Shown piece by piece: positions 6,662 to 13,990 of a DNA stretch of 16,590 bases. Below the pieces are notes generated by a model. It had not been told where the DNA came from. It made no database searches and saw only the letters and a program-made list of their open reading frames with translations. A program made the translations under genes and the position numbers. This stretch comes from CANHEE01 sp043777755 (GTDB lineage Bacteria > Bacteroidota > Bacteroidia > Chitinophagales > Saprospiraceae), in the NCBI GenBank assembly GCA_043777755.1, contig JAYWHK010000330.1:1-16590 (forward strand), in the 5' to 3' direction. Positions within the stretch are counted from its first letter, which is position 1; each line of letters begins with the position of its first letter.

Positions 6662-8716
6662 ATGCTAAAAACCAATATTTTCATTGTCTTTTCTTGCTTT
6701 TTTTCGCTTGTCCACCAAGCGCAAACGCCCCTTGCAGATAGCCTTCAAAATTTGGTTTTTAAATCTAAAAATGCAACACAACAAGTTGATTATCAGAATG
6801 ATATAATCTGGGAACTCAAAGAAGATTTTCCAAAAATTGCCCGTCAAAAAATACCCATTGTAATTGCGCAAGCGCAAAAAACAAACTACCTACAAGGCGA
6901 AGCTCAAGCCTATAACAATTTGGGTGTTTTGGAAAATATTCATGGAAATGACAGCATCGCCATTGTTTTTTTTCAAAAAGCCATTCCACTGCGTGAAAAA
7001 ATCAACGATAAAAAAGGGTTAGCGTCCATTTACAACAACATCGGAAACGTTTATGAAGACCTTGGCAAATATGTCGAAGCACTTGATGTTTATCAAAAAT
7101 CATTGATGATTCGAGAGGAATTGGGCGACGAAGAAAAAGCTGCACGAGTCCTTTACAACATCGGAATTGTCCATGAAGCAATGGGGAATTATTTGGAAGC
7201 GACCAATTTTGTCTATAAAGCACTCGAAAGTGCTGAACAAAAACAAGATAAACCAAGTATCGCCCGCTGTAATACGCTCCTGGGAAACATCAAATATGAA
7301 TTAGAACTCTACGAACAAGCTACGTTTTTTTATCAAAAAGCACTGAATGTTCATCAAAATCTTGCCGACGACTACGAAATCGCAAGCGATTATCTGAACC
7401 TCGGCAATGTAAAAAGCGATCAATTGGCGGATATAGAAGCACTTGATTTTTTTCAAAAAGCCTTATTGATTTTTCAAAAATTAGAAGACGATTCCAAAAT
7501 TAGCGATTGTTTCAATAACATTGGCATTGTAGAAAAACACTTGAAAAATTACGAAAAAGCACTTATTTTTTTTGATAAAGCATTGAAAATCAGACAAAAA
7601 AACGATGATCAAAAAGGTATTATGGAAGTCTATAATGGTATGGGTGATGTCAAAAGACGGCAACAAAAACTCGATGAAGCCTTTGGTTTCACACAACGTT
7701 ATTTGGCAATTGCAACGACTATAAAAGACGAAAAATTTATACAAAAAGCCTACAAAGATTTGTCTGAAACCTATTTTGAAAAAGGTGATTTTAAAAAGGC
7801 TTACGAATTTCGTAAAAAATACGATGAAATGCGTTACCTCAGATTAAACGAACAGCGTTCTAAAAATTTTGAGCGCAGCGACGCACTTTATGCCGATACC
7901 AAAAGAAAATACCAGCTTGAAACGCAAGCGCAGCAGATAAAACAAGACAAAATCATTAGAAATTCTTTGATTGGAGGTGCAATTGCTTTATTTTTGGTCG
8001 CATTATTGCTGTACAATAGGTACCGTTTGAAAAACAAAACAGCCAACGAACTGTCTGCAAAAAACGATATTATAGAAGCCGAGCGCAAACGCTCCGACAA
8101 TCTTTTGCTCAATATTTTACCTGAAAAAACAGCAATTGAATTGAAAGAAAATGGCTTTGCAAAAGCCCGTCGTTTTGAGAATGTAAGCATTATGTTCACT
8201 GATTTTAAGTCTTTTACACAGGTCGCCGAACAACTTTCTCCCGAAGATTTGGTGAACGAACTAGATACTTGCTTTAAGGCTTTTGATGAAATCATTGGAC
8301 GTTACAACATCGAAAAAATCAAAACAATTGGCGACGCTTATATGTGCGCATCGGGTTTGCCCGAAACAAACAATCGCCATGCTCACGATATGATTTTGGC
8401 AGCAATGGAAATGCAGCAATTCATGCTCGAATACAATAAAAACAAAGGGGAGAATACTTTTGAAATGCGTATCGGAATCAATTCAGGTGCTGTTGTCGCA
8501 GGTGTTGTTGGAAGTAAAAAATTTGCTTTTGACATTTGGGGAGATAGTGTTAATTTAGCCGCACGAATGGAATCCGCTGGCGAAATTGGCAAAATTAACA
8601 TCGCACAAGCAACTTTTGATTTGGTTAAAAATGATTTTTATTGCGAACCAAGGGGAAAACTTTTAGCAAAAAATAAAGGTGAAGTGGAAATGTATTTTGT
8701 AAAAACTTTGGGGTAG
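6662..8716 (+). CDS. TPR-transmembrane class III adenylate cyclase
   Basis: 684 residues. It has a signal peptide (about 1-20), then about eight tetratricopeptide repeats (about 81-400), a coiled segment (395-433), one membrane helix (about 435-451) and a linker with DNLLLNILPEKTAIELKENG. A class III cyclase domain ends the protein. The catalytic set is complete: metal-binding Asp514 (FTDF) and Asp558 (GDAYM), Lys554 (EKIKTIG) and Asp624 (FDIWG) at the purine-specifying positions, and Asn631 and Arg635 (VNLAAR) as transition-state residues. Lys/Asp rather than Glu/Cys predicts ATP to cAMP, not GTP to cGMP. Inferred topology: TPRs in the periplasm, cyclase in the cytoplasm, so envelope binding events could set cAMP output. 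It is translated 6 nt after the lipocalin-like gene. Its last Gly codon and TAG stop lie inside a hairpin repeat (8711-8764). Confidence 0.9.
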   Translation: MLKTNIFIVFSCFFSLVHQAQTPLADSLQNLVFKSKNATQQVDYQNDIIWELKEDFPKIARQKIPIVIAQAQKTNYLQGEAQAYNNLGVLENIHGNDSIAIVFFQKAIPLREKINDKKGLASIYNNIGNVYEDLGKYVEALDVYQKSLMIREELGDEEKAARVLYNIGIVHEAMGNYLEATNFVYKALESAEQKQDKPSIARCNTLLGNIKYELELYEQATFFYQKALNVHQNLADDYEIASDYLNLGNVKSDQLADIEALDFFQKALLIFQKLEDDSKISDCFNNIGIVEKHLKNYEKALIFFDKALKIRQKNDDQKGIMEVYNGMGDVKRRQQKLDEAFGFTQRYLAIATTIKDEKFIQKAYKDLSETYFEKGDFKKAYEFRKKYDEMRYLRLNEQRSKNFERSDALYADTKRKYQLETQAQQIKQDKIIRNSLIGGAIALFLVALLLYNRYRLKNKTANELSAKNDIIEAERKRSDNLLLNILPEKTAIELKENGFAKARRFENVSIMFTDFKSFTQVAEQLSPEDLVNELDTCFKAFDEIIGRYNIEKIKTIGDAYMCASGLPETNNRHAHDMILAAMEMQQFMLEYNKNKGENTFEMRIGINSGAVVAGVVGSKKFAFDIWGDSVNLAARMESAGEIGKINIAQATFDLVKNDFYCEPRGKLLAKNKGEVEMYFVKTLG

Positions 8717-8764
8717 CACGAACTTTAGTTCGTAAAATTTCACGAACTAAAGTTCGTGCTACCC
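8711..8764. repeat. Perfect 23-bp-arm hairpin overlapping the cyclase stop codon
   Basis: Arms 8711-8733 and 8742-8764 are exact reverse complements around an 8-nt AAAATTTC loop. Each arm contains a smaller palindrome, ACGAACT-TT-AGTTCGT, so either one large stem or two small ones can form. The TAG stop (8714-8716) is within the left arm. It could act as an mRNA 3' end stem, but without a T-tract it is more like a dispersed palindromic element than a classical terminator. Confidence 0.85.
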
Positions 8765-8813
8765 TAAGTCACATAAAAAATGCACAAAAATTTTACAATA
8801 AGAAAAATAATCA

Positions 8814-8821
8814 TAACTTTA
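8814..8821 (+). promoter_or_regulatory. Candidate -7 box for the HD-domain gene
   Basis: TAACTTTA followed by C fits TAnnTTTG with one change. A TTTT stretch lies about 19 nt upstream at the -33 position. The box is 20 nt before ATG 8842, implying a very short leader. Confidence 0.45.
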
Positions 8822-8841
8822 CGCATCGTTTTGAGAAAACA

Positions 8842-9420
8842 ATGAATTACAAGGGCGCAAAAGAATACATATTAAATAAATTGGACAAGGAACTGAAGCC
8901 AATTTACACCTATCACGGCAAGCATCATACCTTAGATGTCTTGAACGTGACGACAGAACTTTGTGCCTTGGAAGATGTAAATACGCACGATACCAAATTA
9001 CTCAGAACGGCTGCACTTTTCCACGACTCGGGTTTTACGGTAGCTCCAAGTAACCACGAAAGTACTGGTTGTGATATAGTTAGGTCAATTTTACCAAATT
9101 TTGATTACACCAACGAAGACATCGAAAAAATCTGTGGAATGATTATGGCAACCAAAATTCCACAAAGTCCGCAGAATCATTTGGAACAGATTTTGGCAGA
9201 TGCTGATTTGGATTACCTTGGGCGTGATGATTTTCAAAGCATCGGAAACACCTTGTTTGAAGAACTCAAAAGCCTTGGCATTTTAGAAAACGAAGGAGAA
9301 TGGAATCGCCTACAAATAAAATTCTTGGAAGGTCATCGCTATCATACCGCCACAAATACCCAACGTAGAGAACCTCACAAACAACGGTTTTTGGAGAAAA
9401 TAAAAAAAGAGTTAATTTAA
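8842..9420 (+). CDS. HD-domain phosphohydrolase
   Basis: 192 residues, soluble, no signal peptide. Metal-binding pattern of the HD superfamily: YHGKHH (24-29, with His28 or His29), ALFHDSG with His61-Asp62, a following NHE segment, and ADADLDYLG with Asp120 at the distal aspartate position. HD enzymes hydrolyse phosphoester bonds in nucleotides, including cyclic nucleotides and (p)ppGpp; the substrate cannot be read from the motifs. The closeness to an adenylate cyclase makes a cyclic-nucleotide role worth considering, but a hairpin and a candidate promoter separate the genes. Its TAA directly abuts the GTG start of the flippase, so those two are likely co-transcribed. Confidence 0.8.
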   Translation: MNYKGAKEYILNKLDKELKPIYTYHGKHHTLDVLNVTTELCALEDVNTHDTKLLRTAALFHDSGFTVAPSNHESTGCDIVRSILPNFDYTNEDIEKICGMIMATKIPQSPQNHLEQILADADLDYLGRDDFQSIGNTLFEELKSLGILENEGEWNRLQIKFLEGHRYHTATNTQRREPHKQRFLEKIKKELI

Positions 9421-10734
9421 GTGATCAATGTCCTAAAAAAATACTTAAGCAACATCACTTTTGCTATACAACTACATCAATTGTTGCGCTTTGCGTCAAT
9501 GCTCGTTATCAGCATTGTACTGTCCAAAAGCAGTATGATTTTGAGCGAAATCGGGCAAATTGAAAGTCTTTTGTACATTGGTTCAGCATTGAGTATTTTT
9601 TGGATAAACGGTCTGATTCAAGGGTTGCTATCTCACTACCCTACCTTGAAAAATGACGAAAAAAATATTTTTTTAGTCAAAATATATTTTATTTTTTTAT
9701 TATTTAGTACATTGATTTTCAGTGTTTTATATTTTTTTCAAGAAAAAATAAATACTTTTTTCAACACCACTACCCTATCCTACTTACCGCTGTATGGCAC
9801 ATACCTTTGGATTTATTTACCAAGTCTTTTATTAGAATATTTTTACCTTCTAAAAGAAAAAACGAGTGCTATTTTTATTAGCAGCATTTCAACTTTTTTA
9901 GCCAATTGTATTTTCGGAATCGGGCTTTATTATTGTCATTGGACGATTCAAGAAATCATTTACTCGTGGATTTTTGTAGCTGCGCTGCGGCACATTTTTT
10001 TGATTAAAATCTTGTATTTTCAGCGACCAAAGTCGCCGCTACAGTTGCCGCTACTCCCCTATTTGTCTTTCTGTATGCCTTTGATTTTGTACCAATTCAT
10101 AGGACAATATGCAGTGAATTTTGATGCTTGGCTTGTTAATTTTCACTACAAAGGCGATGCAAGTCAGTTTGCTATTTTTCGTTATGGCGCAAGAGAATTG
10201 CCTTTGATCATGTCTTTTGCACTTGGATTGAGCAATAGTATGACGGTCAAAATTGCCGCAGAAGGCAATGCAGCTTTGAGAGTTTTGAAACAAAAAACAC
10301 TGCGTTTGATGCACACACTTTTCCCAATATCCATTGTTCTTTTGGCAAGCTCAGACTATTGGTTTCCGCTACTTTTTAGTAGCAACTTCAAATCATCAAT
10401 ATTACTTTTTGATATTTTTATACTACTGATAATCAGCCGTTTATTATTTCCACAAAGTATTGTTTTAGCAAAAAAAGAAAGTAAAATCATTTTAGGCATT
10501 TCTATCATTGAATTGTCAATCAACACGATTTTGAGTTTTATTTTAATTCAAAAATATGGTTTGGCGGGCGTATGTTTTGCTACTTTTTTTGCTTTTTTAA
10601 TGGAAAAAATAATCTTAGCTTTTTGGCTTTGGAAAAAATACCACCTTTCATTTTCAAGCTATACACCTGTCCGTTTTTGGTTGTTTTATAGTAGTTTAAT
10701 TATAGGCGTTTTTGGGTGGAAATACTTTTTTTAA
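9421..10734 (+). CDS. Polysaccharide / lipid-linked oligosaccharide flippase (MOP superfamily, Wzx-like)
   Basis: 437 residues, predominantly hydrophobic, with roughly a dozen candidate membrane helices and short charged loops, as in Wzx/polysaccharide biosynthesis export proteins. GTG 9421 immediately after the HD gene's stop is the likely start: no in-frame ATG occurs before the first helix, and the N-terminus (INVLKKYLSNITFAIQLHQLLRFASM) matches the family's cytoplasmic lead-in. Such proteins move undecaprenyl-linked sugar units to the outer face of the inner membrane. No glycosyltransferases are in the window, so its polymer is unknown. Residues 201-214 (RPKSPLQLPLLPYL) are encoded by a repeat-like palindromic stretch (10023-10054). 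The family is weakly conserved; a related MATE-like role is possible. Confidence 0.75.
   Translation: MINVLKKYLSNITFAIQLHQLLRFASMLVISIVLSKSSMILSEIGQIESLLYIGSALSIFWINGLIQGLLSHYPTLKNDEKNIFLVKIYFIFLLFSTLIFSVLYFFQEKINTFFNTTTLSYLPLYGTYLWIYLPSLLLEYFYLLKEKTSAIFISSISTFLANCIFGIGLYYCHWTIQEIIYSWIFVAALRHIFLIKILYFQRPKSPLQLPLLPYLSFCMPLILYQFIGQYAVNFDAWLVNFHYKGDASQFAIFRYGARELPLIMSFALGLSNSMTVKIAAEGNAALRVLKQKTLRLMHTLFPISIVLLASSDYWFPLLFSSNFKSSILLFDIFILLIISRLLFPQSIVLAKKESKIILGISIIELSINTILSFILIQKYGLAGVCFATFFAFLMEKIILAFWLWKKYHLSFSSYTPVRFWLFYSSLIIGVFGWKYFF
10023..10054. repeat. Palindromic-element-like sequence inside the flippase gene
   Basis: GCGAC-CAAA-GTCGC (10023-10036) is followed by GCCGCTAC at 10035-10042 and again at 10047-10054. 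Read on the minus strand (GTAGCGGCGACTTTGGTCGC) it resembles the arm of the 8711 hairpin (GTAGCACGAACTTTAGTTCG) and the CGACTTTAGTCGC cores near 16460. The reading frame is intact through it. Confidence 0.5.
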
Positions 10735-10774
10735 TAAAAAGTAGTACAATTTTTTATAAAATAAAAAAATTGTT

Positions 10775-10782
10775 TAATTTTG
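10775..10782 (+). promoter_or_regulatory. Candidate -7 box for the AddB-like gene
   Basis: TAATTTTG followed by C matches TAnnTTTG. A TTTT stretch lies about 19 nt upstream. It is 85 nt before the chosen ATG 10867, and the leader would contain the repeat module at 10821-10863. Confidence 0.5.
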
Positions 10783-10820
10783 CATAATAATTTAATTGCT
10801 GTAACTATTATAAACCAGTA

Positions 10821-10863
10821 ATTTAAAAGACTATTGACTTACGACTTAATTGACTTACGACTA
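10821..10863 (+). repeat. Dispersed TTGACTTACGACT module, two tandem copies
   Basis: TTAAAAGACT is followed by TTGACTTACGACT at 10834-10846 and 10850-10862, matching the module at 6070-6120. It stops just before the ATG at 10867. A TTG inside it (10834) is in frame with the AddB-like gene and can mislead ORF callers. Confidence 0.8.
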
Positions 10864-10866
10864 TTT

Positions 10867-13545
10867 ATGTACATACATTTCGGTTTATCATTTGACGATA
10901 TTATTTTTCAAAAAGAAAAAAACAACAATGATGCGCTTCATGTTGGCGCAAAAGGCTTTTTAAATCATCTCGAAACGACTTTCGGAATGGCTGGCGATGC
11001 CGATGACAATGAGTACTTGCGCATTGAACGCTACCGACAAGCCATCCTAACGCACTTAAAATCAAATACCAATACATTTTATGAAAAATCATTTGAAGCT
11101 GACGCTTTTGGTGTAGCGAATTTTTTGTTACAACGGAGAGATGAAGCCAAACTCGCTGGCTGGGACTTTTCAATACAAGAAGCGATGCCAAAACGTTTGA
11201 AAATTTTGGCAGAATTAGAACTTTTATTGCACGAATTTGGTGGAATAGAACGAGGTTTTGCTGACCGTTTTTTGGCGTTGGAACACAGCCTTCACAATTC
11301 AGAAAATATTGATTTTAAAGAAAAAATCATCTTACACGATGAGCTTTCGCACTACCCTTTTTATTGGCAACGATTGCTTTCTTTGTTTGATTATTCGGTG
11401 GTAGAATGCGACGAAAAATACACACAAAACACTGATTTAGAGTATTTTAAACAAAAAATAAGCAGCAATCCTGAGTTACAAAAAGTAGCGTTAAAAAATG
11501 ACGGTTCACTCTTAATTATCAAAGGAAAAAGAGAAACAGATTTGGCAGATTTTTTGGCAAAAGCAATGTCAGAAATGCCTGATTTTCAGCCACTTTGCTT
11601 GATTCCAGAAGCCAATCAGTTGCTTGACAATGCCATTGAGCAAGAAGGTTTGCCTCGAATGGGCATCGCCTCGTCCGCTTCTCGACCTGTTCAACAACTA
11701 TTAAAATTGGTCAGCGTTTTTCTTTGGCGACCGATTGACCCGTTCCGAATAATGGAGTTTTTGACCATGAGTATCAAGCCCTTAGATGACCGTTTGGCGC
11801 ATCGTTTGGCAGGAACTATCGCTTCAAAACCTGGACTTTTGAGCGATGATTGGTTTTTTACGCTGCGAAAATTCGAGGAAGATACCCAAGCAAAAATCGA
11901 AGCTGGCGCAGAGATTGACTTTCCTGCAATTATGAAGCAATTTCGTTTTTGGTTTGACCGAGCGAGGTATGACAGCCTAAAATCCGCCCCAAAACGGGAT
12001 ATTTTAGACATTTATGAGTACTTGGAAAAATGGGCTTTGGAAACTTTCTCAAGCAATCCAAGGCAAAAATCTTTGCTCACTTTGAGCGAACAAGCTCGAA
12101 AAATCAAAGAATTATTAGAAGAATTGCCCGAAACTTTCCTTTCTCGTTTGGAATTGGACAGAATCGTAAAGACCATTTATCGCCCTTCGCCCGTAACCAT
12201 TTATGAGCGTGAGGTTGCCGCTTTACCTTACATTCATCAGCCTGGCGCACTCGCAGCGACGAGCGAAAATACCGTTTGGTGGAATTTTACCGACCATTCG
12301 CCACAACAAAATCTTTCCCTTTGGAAAAAAGAAGAATTGATTTACTTCGCTGATAATGAGGTATTTATAGAAAATATAGAAAAGAAAAACGCTTTATATT
12401 TAGCACAACAAAAACGACCAATTTTGTTCGCAGAAAAAAAACTGGTCTTGATTATTCCTGCCCAAACCAATGGTGCAGACACAATGGAACATCCTTTGAT
12501 GGGCTATTTACATTCTGTTTTTGAGCATTTGTCACCGATTACTTATGACATCGACAAAAACAATACGATTGCAGTTCGTGATTTTATTTTTCCACCAAAA
12601 GAAAAAATCGAACAGCAAGCATTGTTGCGTACAGAACCTTTTATTGTCGTTGAAAATATTTTGAAAAATGAGCGTGAACGGGAATCGCTCACAAGCCTTG
12701 AAGACCTGATTTATTATCCGCACAAATGGGCGTTCAAGTACCAAGCAAAATTTTTTCCTTCGGCAATTTTGAGCATTTCAAGTGACAAAAAACTCATGGG
12801 AAATTTAGCGCATCGGGCGTTTGAGTTGATGTTCAAAGAAAGCATTTCCACTTGGCAAAAAAGCGATGCGAACACTTGGATTGATGAAAATGTACAAAAA
12901 CTCTTACGACAAGAAGGCGCAGTTCTACTCATGTACGGCAAAGAACAAGAGCGACAACGCTTTATTTCTACGTTGAAATATTCCGCTTGGAACTTGATTT
13001 CGATGATTAACAACAACAATTGGACAGTGAAAAAAAGCGAATTTGCGATGGAAAATGAATTTGCTGATACAAAAGTAAAAGGTATCGCTGATTTGATTTT
13101 ACAACGTGGAGAAGACATTGCCATTATTGACCTCAAATGGGGCGGATTTTCTTATCGTCGTGATCTCATCAACAATCAAGAAGATTTGCAACTCGTCATG
13201 TACACACACTTATTGGCTGATAATCAAGCACATACAGCTTATTACATCATAGAAAGTGGACAAATGTTGGTGCGCAATCTTAATGCTTTCAAAGAAGGAA
13301 AACTGATTCCAAAAGAAGCCCTAAACCACGTCGAAGTACATCGAAATATTTTGACTAAAATGGAAAAAACCTACCTTTGGCGCAAAAGTCAATTGGCAGA
13401 AGGCAACATCGAAGTCAGAACAAGCAACACAAAAGCCGCCATCGAAAGCACTTACGAAGACTTGGATATGCTCGATTTTTTAGAAATGAAGGATAGTGAA
13501 AGTAATTATGATGATTATAGAGTGCTGATTGGTGCGGTGAATTAA
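10867..13545 (+). CDS. AddB-like PD-(D/E)XK nuclease with degenerate helicase-like region
   Basis: 892 residues from ATG 10867. A longer frame from TTG 10834 exists, but those 11 codons lie wholly within a dispersed repeat, and MYIHFGLSFDDI is the natural N-terminus. The C-terminal third is a RecB-family nuclease: His649 and Glu653 (AHRAFELMF), Asp742 (GIADLIL), Asp755 and Lys757 (IIDLKWGG) and Gln775/Tyr779 (QLVMY). The N-terminal ~600 residues, with the QQLLKLVSVFLWRPIDPFRIMEFL segment, resemble AddB's inactive UvrD-type region, and I see no Walker A motif. The four-cysteine Fe-S cluster of classical AddB is absent: the usual CPF position reads YYPHKWAFKYQ. AddB works with AddA helicase-nuclease in double-strand-break resection; no AddA gene is adjacent. 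A terminator follows, so it appears monocistronic. Exact partner and pathway are inferred. Confidence 0.8.
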   Translation: MYIHFGLSFDDIIFQKEKNNNDALHVGAKGFLNHLETTFGMAGDADDNEYLRIERYRQAILTHLKSNTNTFYEKSFEADAFGVANFLLQRRDEAKLAGWDFSIQEAMPKRLKILAELELLLHEFGGIERGFADRFLALEHSLHNSENIDFKEKIILHDELSHYPFYWQRLLSLFDYSVVECDEKYTQNTDLEYFKQKISSNPELQKVALKNDGSLLIIKGKRETDLADFLAKAMSEMPDFQPLCLIPEANQLLDNAIEQEGLPRMGIASSASRPVQQLLKLVSVFLWRPIDPFRIMEFLTMSIKPLDDRLAHRLAGTIASKPGLLSDDWFFTLRKFEEDTQAKIEAGAEIDFPAIMKQFRFWFDRARYDSLKSAPKRDILDIYEYLEKWALETFSSNPRQKSLLTLSEQARKIKELLEELPETFLSRLELDRIVKTIYRPSPVTIYEREVAALPYIHQPGALAATSENTVWWNFTDHSPQQNLSLWKKEELIYFADNEVFIENIEKKNALYLAQQKRPILFAEKKLVLIIPAQTNGADTMEHPLMGYLHSVFEHLSPITYDIDKNNTIAVRDFIFPPKEKIEQQALLRTEPFIVVENILKNERERESLTSLEDLIYYPHKWAFKYQAKFFPSAILSISSDKKLMGNLAHRAFELMFKESISTWQKSDANTWIDENVQKLLRQEGAVLLMYGKEQERQRFISTLKYSAWNLISMINNNNWTVKKSEFAMENEFADTKVKGIADLILQRGEDIAIIDLKWGGFSYRRDLINNQEDLQLVMYTHLLADNQAHTAYYIIESGQMLVRNLNAFKEGKLIPKEALNHVEVHRNILTKMEKTYLWRKSQLAEGNIEVRTSNTKAAIESTYEDLDMLDFLEMKDSESNYDDYRVLIGAVN

Positions 13546-13568
13546 AAACAAAACAAATATTATTTGGC

Positions 13569-13616
13569 AAAAATGCGCTCAGAAAAGTTGATTTCTGAAC
13601 GCATTTTTATTTTTTT
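13569..13616 (+). terminator. Rho-independent terminator of the AddB-like gene
   Basis: Arms 13569-13585 and 13592-13608 (AAAAATGCGCTCAGAAA against its near-perfect complement, one mismatch that can pair G-U) enclose a 6-nt loop and are followed by a T-rich tract. It lies 24 nt past the stop codon. Confidence 0.85.
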
Positions 13617-13990
13617 AAAAATTTATTTGATTTTAAAAAAAATTTAATACTTTGATAATCAATACATTATAATAATTTTTTTATTTATAAATAAAATACA
13701 CCAAATAAAATTTGTTAATTAATTGATAATTATTTTCTTTTCTAATCAAAAAATCGTACCTTTGCACCCGATTTGAATATTTTTGATATAAAAAACTGAA
13801 AATCAATTGTTTATATTTTTTATAAAAAATTAAATCAAAGTTTTTTAATGTAAAAACCTTTTTATTTTTTAAATTAAATACGATTTCAAAATAATATTTT
13901 TTTTAGTCTAAATATAGCGTGACAATAGTCCCTAAACATCAAAAATCTTTTAAATCAAAAAATTAAAAAAATTCTAATTTACAATTTCTC
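13617..13990. other. AT-rich gene-free region containing the typA promoter and leader
   Basis: Apart from the terminator before it and the promoter at 13757-13764, the region is almost pure A/T with no credible ORF. About 220 nt separate the promoter from the typA ATG. I see no stable GC-paired hairpin and no recognisable riboswitch in the leader. Confidence 0.6.
13757..13764 (+). promoter_or_regulatory. typA promoter -7 box
   Basis: TACCTTTG followed by CAC is a very good match to the Bacteroidota -7 element TAnnTTTG, standing out in otherwise AT-only sequence. The -33 side is a T-rich TTTTCTTTT run without an exact TTTG. It implies an untranslated leader of roughly 220 nt. Confidence 0.65.

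Noticed and set aside
7888..8295. 135-codon minus-strand frame across the cyclase gene
   Set aside because: It lies wholly opposite a well-supported catalytic domain, is low in recognisable motifs and has no promoter; a shadow frame.
8842..10734. HD hydrolase plus flippase as a defence or toxin module
   Set aside because: Both families have ordinary roles, and no effector, restriction or sensing component accompanies them.
12714..13136. 140-codon minus-strand frame opposite the AddB-like nuclease
   Set aside because: It overlaps the conserved nuclease motifs on the other strand and shows no family features.
10867..13545. AddB-like nuclease as a novel anti-phage nuclease
   Set aside because: Its nuclease motifs and helicase-like region fit double-strand-break repair proteins, and no defence genes are nearby.
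13765..13990. Riboswitch or structured RNA in the typA leader
   Set aside because: The leader is almost entirely A/T with no stable paired core or known motif.
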